Of a stretch of DNA of 64,000 bases, positions 1-11,261 are shown in pieces (the stretch's first letter is position 1; every line of letters starts with the position of its first letter). The stretch covers positions 3,968,001-4,032,000 of the forward strand of contig JAUKUA010000007.1 in the NCBI GenBank assembly GCA_030549175.1, given 5' to 3'. The DNA comes from Lasiosphaeris hirsuta. Lineage: Eukaryota > Ascomycota > Sordariomycetes > Sordariales > Lasiosphaeriaceae. A program made the position numbers and the translations under genes. Below the pieces are notes generated by a model. That model saw only the letters and a list, made by a program, of their open reading frames with translations, was not told the DNA's origin and did no database searches.

Positions 1-2140
1 TCACTACCCACTCTCCACAATTAAAAAAGAAAATAACGCACCGGCCCATGGTTCACAATCGAGAAGGGATCGCCACACGAGCCCACGTCGCCAAAAGTCC
101 AACAAGGAGCTCCCCACCATTCACCGCTGCGATGGAGTCGTCGGCCGCCAGCCGGATCATCGCAAAGACTAGGCCCTTGCTCCAGCCCTTTCCTCACACC
201 CCATTGATCTCATCGGAAAGCTTCTCGGCACAATATACAACAAAAAGGCGGGAGCAAAACGGCACGGGACTTTATCGCGGTTCAAGTGCCCCCCTCCCCC
301 CTGTTGAATGTTTGCTCGTCTCGTCCCGTCTTTCGACAGCTCCCCTATTGCCCGAGATGGGATGCGTTCTGGATGTTTACAGCAGCTGCTCCTCTTTTTC
401 CGGCACGGCAATTGCCCCTTTCAGATGGAGCTACCCCGTTTCCCCAGCCTCGCCCGAGCCGTCGGCCGCAGATCATGGCCAGTGCCAATTCGTTCGCGGG
501 TCTTGCGTGTTCGGTCTGCACGCACGGCACGCGAGCACACGTGTGCCATGGCATCCTCGATCCGCATCGAGCGGATGATGTCCTCTTTGCGTGGGTTCAA
601 TCTATGTGGCCTCTTCGAGCCCGCACGAGCCGCCTGTCAGAATAAATGGATAGGCCACTCTGCATCTCGAGGTGACGCTGCTGCGAGCCAAGAGCCCTGT
701 TGGTGGCTCTCGCGGCAGCCCGTACCCAGCGAATATCTGTCCGTTTCCTCCCAGGTGCATTGATTGACGGTTGAGGGGGAAACTGGGGGAGGGTGTGCAA
801 AGCCTATGCGTAAAATGAGGTACTATCCATGGAGTATGTAGCGTCCCAGACTTTGGCATGGCTACTACCTACTACCATGAGGGGGAACTTGAGCGGCTTC
901 AATCGTCACTTTGATCGTCGGCCCTATCTTGTTGCACCTGTTGGTGTGGTCCGATCGCTGCACACACTAGCCAGACCCAGACCCAGACCCAGACCACGAC
1001 CACGACCACGACCACGACGACACACCTTTTGCTGCTGCCGTAGAATCTTGGCTGATGTCTGCAAATACCCCCTACCCCCCCCCCCCCCTCAGCATGCTCA
1101 ATCCCATGACACCCGTCGGTGCTGGTTTGAGCAGACAAACACGCACTCGGATTCGGCCTTATCTAGCGTAGTCATGATGAAGATAAGTGAACGCGGAAGG
1201 CGCCGTTGATGACATTTTGCCATTGTCAATGTGCGCGGGGCAGGAGCATGACCGCCCCATTCCCAGGCAACCAGGGTTCCCTCCGCGGAGTCTTCTTCCA
1301 ATGAAGTAATTTGTCAAGCCGAGGTTGTCAGGGTGCTCTTGCTTGCCATGACTTGCACAAGCATGGTACCTAGCTGTGTGCCATCACGTTCCCCCACGAT
1401 AGGTAGGTAGCAGGCCTTTCGTTGCGCTCACGTGCAGCCATGCTGCTTCCTTCTTGCGTCGTGAGGCGGCCGTCCCGGCGATCTGATATCCAACGAGATG
1501 GTGCCACTGCGAAAACAGCGGCCGCCAGAGGAAGCCCTGTGAGCCCCCGCCGTTGACCCCTCCCGCATTGCATGTCGGTAAAAACCCCTCGGCCCCCCGC
1601 AATTGGCTGCCGGCATGCTGCTACAGCGCCGCCTGCGCAGCAAAGTTGGTCATTGTGCGACAAGACACGGACAGCTTTTGGGTCCACGGGTCCCAATGTC
1701 CCAATGTCAGACAGGTTGCACGACCGAGTGCCTGTTCCCTTTTGGAGAAGTTTGTTTTTCTCATGCATTCTTGAGATGTCTCGTCCTCTCCTGTTTGGGG
1801 GGACCCGCTAGATCGCTGAGCAAGCTGGCGATCATGGCTACCATCAGCGTAGCAGCAGGATCAACCCCGAGACACTGAGCGACTGCAGCTATTTCCATTG
1901 TTACACCGCCATTACGAAATCCTCGAGAGTCTCGCCGCCTTCTTCAAGCGCGAAAACGTGGGACAGGGACTCCCAACCTGTCAAAGCGCCGTCAACCTCG
2001 GCCCTACCCTCACCGTTTCAGTCCACACACCACGGTCTGCACGGTGTTGGTAATAACAGGGTTTGTGATTTCAAGTTCTGGGTCAGCATGGCCAACATCG
2101 CTTTTTTTTGGGGGGGTTTTTTATTTACCCCCTCATCACG
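1..2140. other. non-coding stretch with simple repeats
   Basis: No gene can be supported here. Open frames up to 176 codons exist on both strands but overlap each other, lack splice logic and encode low-complexity peptides. A CAGACC repeat passing into a CACGAC repeat lies near 970-1020, and a C-run near 1074-1088. The segment may hold regulatory DNA or decayed repeats. Confidence 0.6.
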
Positions 2141-3055
2141 TCATTGCGGCGCATACACAAAGCCCAACTGATGATCTACCTCGCCGCCATCCTGGCACAG
2201 AAACCCGACAATCTGCCACCGACTTGGCGCCGAGAAGCGCACACAGTCGCCCATAGCCGTCCCGTCGGACGTGACGGCACGGAGGGAGAAGACGCGGGTG
2301 TTCCCATCCTTCAGCGGCCCGGACCGGTAGAAAACCTTGTCTACCGTCTCGCAAGCGTCGGTCGTGCTCGGGTTGGCGCACAGCGTCTCCGCCGTGGGGA
2401 CCACGCTCCACCTCCACCCGGACGTCCCGCATGCCCGCGCCCGCCTTGATCTCCGTCGCGAGCAGCGCCCGCACGGCCGTTTCGGCCACCCGGCTGAACC
2501 GGCTGTTGGTGTCGCCGAAGACCAGCACCGCGTTCCCGGTGCTCCACGCGGCCATGTACGCGGCGACCTAGTTGGCGTTGGCCTGGCGCGCGGCGTTGCC
2601 GGCGAATTCGGTGCCCGCGTCGGTGTGCAGGTTGTAGAAGTCGGCCTAGACGGCCGTGGTGCCTTCGCGAGAGACCGAGATGGCCACTGGCATGAAGGTG
2701 AAGTCCTTGGGCGTCAGGCAGTCGTTGGACAGCGTGTTCAGCCCGAACCCGAAGGGCATGCCGCCTGACATGGCGGTCCAGTACAGGATGTAACGTCGGG
2801 GCCCGCCCGTGAAGAGGGGGGTGTCTAGATGCACCTACTTCTTGGACGAGGACGACATCGTAGCTGTACTGCGCTAACTTTGACCTAATGGTCGCTGCGT
2901 TGGTCGCCTTGTCGCTAGGCACGCCGTTGGGGTTTAGGAATGAGGGGAGACTGGCGACATTCATGGACCAGGACGCGGAACCCGCCCGAGGTCGCCGCCA
3001 GCGCACCGCTGACCAGCGAGATCGCGGCGGTGAAACTGCGGAGCGGTTTTATCTT
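2141..3055 (-). pseudogene. broken secreted endonuclease/exonuclease/phosphatase (DNase I-like) gene with jacalin-like C-terminus
   Basis: Fragments of one protein family are spread over all three minus-strand frames. The order is a signal-peptide-like start (FTAAISLVSGALAA, about 3040-2990), then MNVASLPSFLNPNGVP and DVVLVQE, then GLNTLSNDCLTPKDFTFM, then DFYNLHTDAG and NAVLVFGDTNSRFSR, which carries the catalytic GDTN core. Last come CETVDKVFYR and a tail ending in WQIVGF...GFVYAPQ, which looks like the last strands of a jacalin-like lectin domain. An apparent extra C just before the MNVASLP segment shifts the frame. Two in-frame TAG stops (2646-2648 and 2568-2570, minus strand) interrupt conserved stretches, and another frameshift separates the nuclease core from the tail. 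Both stops could have come from CAG by a C-to-T change, as repeat-induced point mutation would make. The intact family is secreted; this copy cannot make a full protein. Confidence 0.75.
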
Positions 3056-6000
3056 GGGACTCGATAGCTGCTAGATAGGCAGGGCATTTTGGACAAGGTC
3101 AAAGTCGACTTGGGCCTGGTAGACTACTCTTTGCCGGCACGGGCGATGTCGCCCACCGCTTCGACTCTGTACTCGTCTCATTTCTTCTACATGAGGCGGT
3201 GATGGGGAGGCGAGGGTTCGTTTTGGTTGATTGCTTGCTATGCTTTGTTCATCTTCTAATTACAGATAATTCATGTCAGGGGTTGCCTGAATGTTGGTGA
3301 GATTGTTTGTTGGTGGGATTGTTTGTTGTCTTGCTGATCAAGTTGACAAGAGCCTGTGAATAATCAAGAAGCAACAAGCTATTTGTCACATGTGCAACTT
3401 CCAGTCGCATTTCAAAGCCACAGAATTCCTCGTTTGGTCCTCTGCGCTAGAACATGATCTCTCGTAACGATTTTCCGGGTCGGGGTTTTCAGTCGAACAT
3501 GCCTCGATTCCGTATTCTAATTTCTTGCGTAGGTGGCTCAAGGAAGCCAAGTTGGAATCCTCACCCAGACATTCAACTACCAGGGAAACGTCTTGTTGGG
3601 ACTACCGCCCTACAAGCCCGTCGGATGATGTCCCGGACATATAATTGCTGCGCGGATATTGTCGTTTGCACGTAAACTTCAGAGGCGCAAGGCTGATTCC
3701 TAACCTTGGGTGCGTCCCTAGGACCACGGTACGCACACATACCAAAGAATCCATCCCATCCCCATGTGGCGTTACCGCCGGGAACTGACCCCGTCGCCAC
3801 GGCTGAGAGGGGATAACGACCTCGTTTCGATTCTCCACGAAGGTGTGCATCCCCAGGAGTCCCCCTCACATCACACCCGAACCCTCCCACCTCTCATATG
3901 CCCGTTTGCAACCTCCCACCCGGATATCTGCATATTTTACACCTTGCTACGCAAGAAGGCCGGAACAGCGAGGAAAAATCACATTCGACGAGTCTCCCCC
4001 AGGTAAGCTCGAAACGAAACACACTCCCAATAGGACAACCCCCACCCCAAACGTCAGACCCCATCTGTCTCATCTTCCTCTCACGCCCCTCCCCTAGTCA
4101 CACACACACACACACACACACACATCACACACGCCCCCCCCCTCCCCACACAGGGGGGGAGGAGACCCGGGAGTGCGAGAATCCGGGAGTCGTCGGATGG
4201 GCATTTCATGCGTTCGTTCAAAATCGTGGATGGGGCGATGGGTTGAGGGAACTACACCATCTACCTATCGATCTATGAATAAACCAGCCCCGCTGCGAAC
4301 CCGGTTCCTGGAAGGCGCGGGTAGGACGGAGATCATACGGCGATCCGAGGCGGAGTTGGTTTGCTGTTGTTGTTGCTGCTGAGGGGGTTGCTGGGTTTTT
4401 CTCTTTGGGGAAGTAGTTGGTTCGTGCCGTGTTGTTGGCGGAGCGGACTGTGCGGTCTTACTGCAGCGTTCGAGAAGGCGATCCTGGGGCGGGCGCACGC
4501 TGTTCTGTTGGTGTTTTTTTTTTTTTGCCCCTTTTTTTTTTTTTTTGGAGGAGGAGGAGAGGCCGGTTTGGGGGTTGAGATGATTGTTTCATGCCGCGGC
4601 TGGCGGGTTGGGCAATGCATGTTTGTCGTCGTCGCCCGGATACGACGGTGATGGCGGGTTTTGCATTGTCTTGGGGGATTTGCTTCTTCTGGATTTCAGA
4701 GGAGTAGAGACATGGCATCTCTTTTGTGACGCTATTGCCGCCATGCGGCAGCTCTGGAGCCACGGCGCAGTGCAGTCAGTGTTGCGGTGCGAGGCGTGGA
4801 TGGAAGGGGGTGTAAGTCGATGGGTGATGGTGCGGGCGAAGAAGCGGAGCATTCTTTGGGTGGGCAGACGGGTTCGTCAATCAATCACACCTGCACAGAT
4901 GGAATATGATGGATTTGGGTTCATGCCGTCGATCGACGGGTTCTCGGAGGGAGGTCGGCAGCGATTGAAGCCATCGGGAAAACATACAGCTACAAAATCG
5001 GGTGATGGAGACCAGCTGAGCTAAATGGCATGCCCTAAACTCCAACGGCGTCCAGCTCGGCGGGCTGGAGCCGAGTCAGAGCCAGGGCAACCGCCATCCG
5101 AGGCAGCTATACTCACGACAGAGCGCAGCGCCACCGACAAAGCCAAGATGCGCCGGGTGCAGCGGTTCGCCGGCGAGGTTTAGGGGAGCGGAGAAGACGG
5201 GGCGCATGATCGGACTGGTGGTACAGCAGCTGGAGGCGCGCGTGGGCGTCTGCTCCTTTCTTTCCTTTTTTTTTTTTGTTCTTTCTTTCTTTTTTCTCCT
5301 TCTTTGCTGGTTTGAGGTCGAACTGACATGTGACCGTTTCAGCAGCTCCAAAACGCCCCACGAAAATGGAACCGTGATACGGCAACAGCAAGAGGGGTTG
5401 CTCAGCGAAATCACCCCGCCGCGTCATGACCGTGGCGTGGCAACCTCGTCCGTGCGCGCGATATCACGACGGGAGGCGAGCAGACGGCCGGCGGTGGGTT
5501 TGCTCGTTTGTTGAGGATCGGTTGTGCTGCGAGGAGATCGCCGTGTATATCATGCGATTGTCTTTTAGCACTATAGCTCGGGGGGTCCAGGCACCTGGCA
5601 CACCGGCGTTAATGCGGGGAAGAGGTCTCAGGCCATCTTTTTCTTCTTTGCGCTTCAAACGGTTATAGTGCAGCGGGCAACATATAGGTCAGGCCGGCAG
5701 GCGTTGGTAGTATTCGTCTGTCGGTCGATCGTCAATGCGGCTGCCGGCGTGGCTGGATTAGTGCGACCGACCTAAGATGACTAGTCTGGAATGATTAGTC
5801 TGGGATGACTAGTCTGGGGTGGGATGCGAGTGCAGGAGCCTGAGGAGCTGGTGGTCCGGCCGGCTTTCCGAGACATCGGGAGGCAAAACAGAGTGACTGT
5901 GGCACGCTGGCGCTGGAGACGAGAAGACAAGTGTCGACATGGAGACAGGGCTCCACAATTACGAGTAGTTTGATAGTGGTATTACATTCCGGGTAGTTAG

Positions 6001-6992
6001 GCCTGACATTAACTTGCCCATTGAGATGGTCGGCTCGACTCTTGGTTCGATTTCAAGACTTGTCATATTCTACGGGACTGTAAACTCACTTGACCGGGAG
6101 TGTAGCCGAGGGATCTCCTCCTCCCGGAAGGAGGGAATTAAGGGCAGTCCCGTAACTCAGCATCTTCAATTGCTTATACAGCCCAGTTGCAAGATTCCAT
6201 AATCTGTTTTTGATCTTACTGGTCATCTATCTAGTAAGACGCCAAGCGCCCATCGCGTCCTCAACATAAGTTACGAAAATAGACGTCGGGCTTTGCTTGG
6301 TCCATGGCATGCGGGGTGTACATTGCAGTGCATCCGCCTACACGTGCCAGCTCGCGTGTACATTTTCGTTTCAAATAATCCTCAATGGGGACTGCAGACT
6401 ATATATACATGTCGACTGCCAGCAGTAGTTGAGCGGCCTACTATTATGCTTTTCTAAAAAAAAAAAAAAAACATGCAAGAGGTCAAGGTTACAAAGAGCA
6501 ACAACGTGGCGAGTTGAAATAACCCCTAATTCACTTGGTTTTATTCGATGTGGCCAGAGTACTATAGTGCTATTGGTCATGGTAGTATTTGTCCTAATAG
6601 GCCAGGCTATGTACGGGATACCGTCGGCCTTTTACCACTCAAATATTCAAGTTGTAGATACAGTGCTTATCGACTTGGCGGGGGATGCCACGAATTGGCC
6701 CCAGAATTGGCCCCCAGATATGTGACTTGTCACACTGCATACAAGTTTCTGTAGAAATCCAACACCAACATGTGGCAGGCGTTCCCACCTGACTGCTTCG
6801 GGCTACTGCTGCACGAGATTCAGCCCACTAGCCCTCCGGCCGAGTCGTCCCGTCGTGCCAGTGGTTCAGCTGACTTGCGATCCTTGGGGGCACAACACCG
6901 CAACGCATCGCCACTTGGACCGACCCCACACGAACCGCGGCTGGCTCCATCAAAAACCGGCGACAGCACGCACAACGCCATCCGGGGCCGCC
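3056..6992. other. long non-coding spacer
   Basis: No gene is supported. The stretch holds a (CA)n microsatellite at about 4099-4124, two long T-runs at about 4516-4546, a pyrimidine tract near 5256-5300, and three tandem copies of a 14-base unit at 5777-5818. The last 600 bases before the HET gene are richer in A+T. A possible minus-strand exon with a GTGAGT donor near 5107-5204 could not be linked to any second exon. Confidence 0.55.
5777..5818. repeat. 14-bp tandem repeat, three copies
   Basis: Units at 5777-5790, 5791-5804 and 5805-5818 follow ATGACTAGTCTGGG with one or two changes each. Each unit contains the palindrome ACTAGT or a variant of it. Confidence 0.9.
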
Positions 6993-8987
6993 ATGCCGCC
7001 ATACCAGTACACCCCTCTCAAAGGGCGGAACGTCATCCGCGTCTTGAAGATGGAGCCGAGCCCCGATAAGGACGCCCGGCTGCGCGCATCCTTCCAGCCC
7101 GTGCCACTCGCCGAGTCGCCCGACTTCGAGGCGCTGTCGTACGTCTGGGGGGAGGCCAGCTTTGGCGGAACAGTAGAAATTGACGGGGCCGACCTGGTTG
7201 TCCCCAGCGCCAACCTCGACGCGGCCCTGCGGCAGTTCCGGTACCCGGACCGGCCGAGGCTCATCTGGGCCGATGCCATCTGCATCAATCAAAGCGACAT
7301 TCCGGAAAGGAACAGCCAGGTCCTCATCATGGCCGAAATCTACCGCCGGGCGAGGACGACGCTGGGCTGGCTGGGACGGGGCGGCGAAGCGGAAGAGAAG
7401 GCGCTGCGGAAGCTGACCGAGGTGGCCGACTCGGCGCCACGGTTCGGACAGGCCGCTCGTGGCCTGCCCCCGCTCAAAGCGCAAACCCCCCTCGGGAGCG
7501 GAGACGACGTGGCGGCCATGGAAGGCGACCCGTCAGAGGCTTTGGCCATGGCGGCCGAGGCCGGGCTGGGCCTCATCTTCGACAACCCCTGGTTCACCCG
7601 GCTCTGGATAGTCCAGGAAGCCATCCTCTCGGCGGACGTGCTGCTCTGCCTGGGAAAGGAGGAGGTCGGGTGGAGCGTGTTCGAAGCGGCCACGACCCTG
7701 ATCTACCGCTCGTTCTGCCGGACCGACATGCGCGTGCTCGGAATCGAAGCCGTCGAAGACGCCGTAGGCCTGATGCTCGAGCGCCAACGACGAGACATGT
7801 TCCGCCGGCCGCCGGGCCTCGACACGGCAACCCGGCTCCCCCTCGCGGGCACCACGACGATCTCGGGCATCCACACGCAGCTCATCAAGCAGCTCGACCA
7901 GCTCGGCCAGCTCGGCCAGGGCCAGCAGGTCGTCCTAGCCCTCTCGCGCGGCCCGCGCTTCCTCGACACCATCTGGAACCTGCGCCGCCGCGGCTGCGCC
8001 GACGACCGCGACCGCATCTACGCCACGCGCGCCTTCATCCCCTGGGACGTGCCGGTGCACGTGCACGTCAACTACGCGCGCTCCGTCGTCGACGTCTACA
8101 CGGCCTTCACGCGCGAGCTGCTCAACGCTGGCGTGGCCGACGTCCTGCTGCTGGCCGGGCTGTGGGACCGCACGAACGCCCTCTCCCCCACCCCCTCCGC
8201 CTCGGACGCCGACGAGGCCCCCTCGTGGGTATGCGACCTGCGGCTATCCAAGCTGCGCCGGGGCGCCGGTCGCCCGTGGAGCCACCCCCTCGAACCCTCC
8301 TCCCCGTCCATCTCCGACCTGGAGACGCCCGAGGTCAGCTGGCCAGACCCCTCGCCCACGTCACGCGCCGTGCTCCTGGGCGCCATCGTCGTCGACCAGA
8401 TCGCCACCGTCAGCGGGCCCCCGCCGGGGATCGGGTCGGCGCACACGACGCAGGTGGTGTCGTTCTGCCTGTGCGCGCGGCTGTCCATCTTCCGGCGGGC
8501 GCGGTTCCCGCGCGAGGACTCGGACGCGGCCCCGGGCCCCGCGCAGATGGCCGCCTTCGCCGAGGTGCTCGGCGTCGACGGCCGCCGCTGCCCCGGCGCC
8601 GTGCGCGTGCTCGCCAAGCTCGTCGTGCAGGGCCGCCGCCAGATGGACGCCATGCTGGCGCCCGCCGGGCTGTCGACGGGCGTCGCGTGGGAGCTGGCGC
8701 CCGAGTTTGTCGGCGAGGTCGCGCGCGAGGATCACCGCGAGGTGTCGCTGCTCGTTGCGCGCATGTCGGCCGGCGCCGCGTTTTTCAGCACGACGAGCGG
8801 GAACGTCGGGTTCGGGCCGGCTATGTTGGAGAGTCGGGATACCATTGTGAGGGTCATGGGGCTGCTGACGCCGTGTATTGTGAGGAGTTTTCCGGGGACC
8901 GAGGATTGCCAGCTCATCGGGGGCTGTTATCTGCATGACCCACCGGATCTGGCGGCGGGAGACTACGGTTGGCTATCGCTGGTATGA
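6993..8987 (+). CDS. HET-domain (heterokaryon incompatibility) protein
   Basis: Single-exon gene for 664 residues. Residues 45-130 hold the HET core: FEALSYVWGE (45-54), LIWADAICINQ (90-100), an ERNSQV segment and the following MAEIYRRA. NPWFTRLWIVQEA at 198-210 is the usual second HET motif. HET domains trigger programmed cell death after fusion of unlike hyphae in Neurospora and Podospora, and also occur in many orphan genes whose role is unproven. I chose the ATG at 6993 because HET proteins normally begin 30-50 residues before the ALSYVWG motif; the frame is open back to 6855, but that extension looks like leader. The region after residue 220 has no second domain I recognise. No NACHT, WD40 or ankyrin partner is attached, so this is a stand-alone HET protein. 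Confidence 0.9.
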   Translation: MPPYQYTPLKGRNVIRVLKMEPSPDKDARLRASFQPVPLAESPDFEALSYVWGEASFGGTVEIDGADLVVPSANLDAALRQFRYPDRPRLIWADAICINQSDIPERNSQVLIMAEIYRRARTTLGWLGRGGEAEEKALRKLTEVADSAPRFGQAARGLPPLKAQTPLGSGDDVAAMEGDPSEALAMAAEAGLGLIFDNPWFTRLWIVQEAILSADVLLCLGKEEVGWSVFEAATTLIYRSFCRTDMRVLGIEAVEDAVGLMLERQRRDMFRRPPGLDTATRLPLAGTTTISGIHTQLIKQLDQLGQLGQGQQVVLALSRGPRFLDTIWNLRRRGCADDRDRIYATRAFIPWDVPVHVHVNYARSVVDVYTAFTRELLNAGVADVLLLAGLWDRTNALSPTPSASDADEAPSWVCDLRLSKLRRGAGRPWSHPLEPSSPSISDLETPEVSWPDPSPTSRAVLLGAIVVDQIATVSGPPPGIGSAHTTQVVSFCLCARLSIFRRARFPREDSDAAPGPAQMAAFAEVLGVDGRRCPGAVRVLAKLVVQGRRQMDAMLAPAGLSTGVAWELAPEFVGEVAREDHREVSLLVARMSAGAAFFSTTSGNVGFGPAMLESRDTIVRVMGLLTPCIVRSFPGTEDCQLIGGCYLHDPPDLAAGDYGWLSLV

Positions 8988-9945
8988 TGGGTCTACATAC
9001 ACCCTCAACACTGCGCCACTGCTCGGACGATTTTTCAGTCGTGGTTGTTACCCCGGGTATCTTGGCCGGTAACCCAAGAAGGAAAGGGGAAATATGCCCG
9101 GCAGAGACGATGGGGCGACGGCCCTACCACCAGACGATGCTGAGGGCAGGTATGGCTGTCGGAATACCATCATAACCATGTCGAGACAGCGTGCCTATAC
9201 CTAGATTTTATTTGGGATCCTCGCCATAGTTAACACAGATCCCTATTTCATTCAAGATGGAGGCCCAACAGCTTTTGGTACCTTTTCCGGTGTCCTCAGA
9301 CCCGTCCCAGCACCCCACCCAGTCATGTTTCAGCTTTTTGCAGCATCTTGGGGCTCTCCGTTCTTGTCACCTCGTCACACCGTCTTTGGCGGTTTAAGTC
9401 ATCTTTTAAAGTCGGCAGCAGCCCTCTGCGGCGCACATAACTCTCGAACTCTCGAGGATTGTGCAGTGTGGCCTTCATTTTGCTACTTCTCGCTTCATGC
9501 AAGTCTTGTCTATTTTGGCCAAGGTCACTTACTTACTGTCAATAGGTATGTATGAAACACTCGAGATGTCCCGCTACCTTCCCAGATAGTATTGCAACTT
9601 GTTGATATAAAAAACAGGTTGAAGTTGAACTGTGAAATTCCCACATCTGTTACGGCATCATTTCCTCCGAGCCCTCACGTCAAAAGTCACATCGCAGAGC
9701 CAAGATCAGGCTAATAATCATCTGCTCGAGCTTCTGTTTGCCACAAGGTCGGTTTCCGACGCCGTGGTATTTTATCCGGAGCTGTTTTATCATGCACTCG
9801 GCCGGCATTCTGTCCTGATTCACTTGGCCATTCACGTTGGGAATATCGTTCAACCTCGACAACTCTACCCTCCCGGCGAGCAGCATCGCCACCACGGCCG
9901 TCAAACCCCTGAAATATGCCCCGGTCCCCTTGACCAACCAACAAC
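8988..9945. other. spacer between HET and hydroxylase genes
   Basis: No gene is supported. The sequence becomes richer in A+T around 9540-9640, which would suit the 3' end of the HET transcript and the promoter of the next gene. Short open frames here have no recognisable content. Confidence 0.5.
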
Positions 9946-10797
9946 ATGGCCGGCCAGCTCTCCCTGCTAACCATCTCCCTCGCCGCAGCCGTGGGCGCCT
10001 ACTTCCGCCCGGCCATCCTGGACCAAATCACGGCCGCGCTGCACCAGCACGGCATCCAGCTCCCCTTCCCCATCTCGCAACCAGCAGCGACCAGCAGCCC
10101 AACCACCTGCCCGCCGCACAGCTACACCACCCAGCTCATCTCCCTCGACCCCCTCCTCATCTACATCACCAACTTCACCACCCCGGCGGAACGCGCCTCG
10201 CTCATCGCCACGGGGCTCCCCCTCCTCGAACCCTCCCCAATCATCGGCGCCGCGCACCTCGCCCAGGCACGCACCTCGTGGAGCGCGCCGCTGCCCGACA
10301 CGGACGCCACACTCGCGTGCGTCCTAGCACGCGCCGCCGCCTTCCTGGGGCCCGCCCTGCTGCTCCCCCCCGACGACGGCCGCCGCGTCGTCGAGATGGG
10401 CCCGGCGCAGATGGTGCGGTACAGCGCGGGGCAGCGGTTCGACGTGCACACGGACTGGTTCGCGCGGCCGCGGCTGCTGGACGAGGACGGGGCGGCGGGG
10501 CGGCGGCGGCTGTACAACCGTGTGGCGACCATCTTTGCCGTGCTGGAGGCGGACGGGGTGGAGGGCGGGGAGACGTGGTTTCCGCATGTGGCGGTCGGAG
10601 GGGAGGGAGCGCTGTGGAGGGAGCGGGAGGGGGGGACGGCGTTCAAGGCGGTGCCGGGGAATGCCCTGTTTTGGCTCAATTTGCTGGGGGATGGGACGGG
10701 GGATGTCAGGACCGCGCATGCTGGGCTGCCGGTTGAGGGAGGGTTTAAGACGGCGTTGAATATTTGGCCGAGGGTGTTTTTCGGGCCGGATGCGTAA
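9946..10797 (+). CDS. prolyl 4-hydroxylase-like Fe(II)/2-oxoglutarate dioxygenase
   Basis: Single exon, 283 residues. The N-terminus (1-20) is hydrophobic and could be a signal peptide or anchor. The catalytic double-stranded beta-helix fills residues 60-280. The iron ligands are visible as H168-x-D170 in RFDVHTDWF and H258 in VRTAHAGLPV, and K268 in GGFKTALNIWPR is the expected 2-oxoglutarate-binding lysine. The spacing and the FKTALNIWPR ending match the P4Hc family, which hydroxylates proline in peptides. The natural substrate in fungi is usually unknown, and collagen is absent. The GETWFPH motif (208-214) is also typical. The ATG at 9946 fits the start of the hydrophobic leader; an upstream overlapping frame is proline-rich and is a shadow. 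Confidence 0.9.
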   Translation: MAGQLSLLTISLAAAVGAYFRPAILDQITAALHQHGIQLPFPISQPAATSSPTTCPPHSYTTQLISLDPLLIYITNFTTPAERASLIATGLPLLEPSPIIGAAHLAQARTSWSAPLPDTDATLACVLARAAAFLGPALLLPPDDGRRVVEMGPAQMVRYSAGQRFDVHTDWFARPRLLDEDGAAGRRRLYNRVATIFAVLEADGVEGGETWFPHVAVGGEGALWREREGGTAFKAVPGNALFWLNLLGDGTGDVRTAHAGLPVEGGFKTALNIWPRVFFGPDA

Positions 10798-11261
10798 CTA
10801 GGTTGGATGGGGGTGGACGTGGGTTGTATAAAAAAAAAAGAAAGAAAAAAAAGAAAAAAAAGTGGCAGTCTTACACGGGCTACGGCGGGCCTTTCACTCG
10901 GCCACTACCTACCTACCTACCTACCTACCTACCTATTTAGTGTCGTCGTCACCGATCAAAATGATATGCGGCAGAATTCTATACGCTTCCGGTTTACATC
11001 TTGCCATTTGGTTGTGCTCCAAACACCACCTATTATCCCTCAAGCTCGTCGTATCCAAGGTCCCAGGTCTGTTACCCTCCAGCTCTTGACTTGCTCCACT
11101 CCACTCCTTCAGATTCCCTGCCATTTTACTCCGTCTATCATCCCTGTAAAGCTTTACACTTCTGGCTCTGATTTTCCTGTGGGCGACCTATGCAGTGCTC
11201 GCGGGTCTAACCTGCATCGAAAGTCCCCATCGGGGCTCACCGGGCTCACCGGGCTCACCAT
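10798..11261. other. spacer with CTAC microsatellite
   Basis: No gene seen. It contains an A-rich run at 10829-10862, a CTAC tetranucleotide repeat (about eight copies) at 10904-10935, and three copies of a GGCTCACCGG-like 10-mer at about 11234-11260 that stop at the 5' edge of the tRNA-like locus. Confidence 0.7.

Noticed and set aside
48..763. Three overlapping plus-strand open frames of 119-176 codons at the window start
   Set aside because: They overlap one another in all frames, have no recognisable motif and no splice logic; GC-rich DNA gives such frames by chance.
829..1209. 126-codon frame with a Pro-Arg dipeptide run
   Set aside because: The PR run is only the translation of the CAGACC/CACGAC simple repeat; flanking residues match nothing.
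5107..5204. Possible minus-strand first exon (MRPVFSAPLNLAGE...) ending at a GTGAGT donor
   Set aside because: No acceptor downstream leads to a convincing second exon, so it was not called as a gene.
10904..10935. CTAC tetranucleotide array as a possible telomere or CRISPR-like repeat
   Set aside because: It is a pure microsatellite without spacers and does not match the TTAGGG telomere unit.
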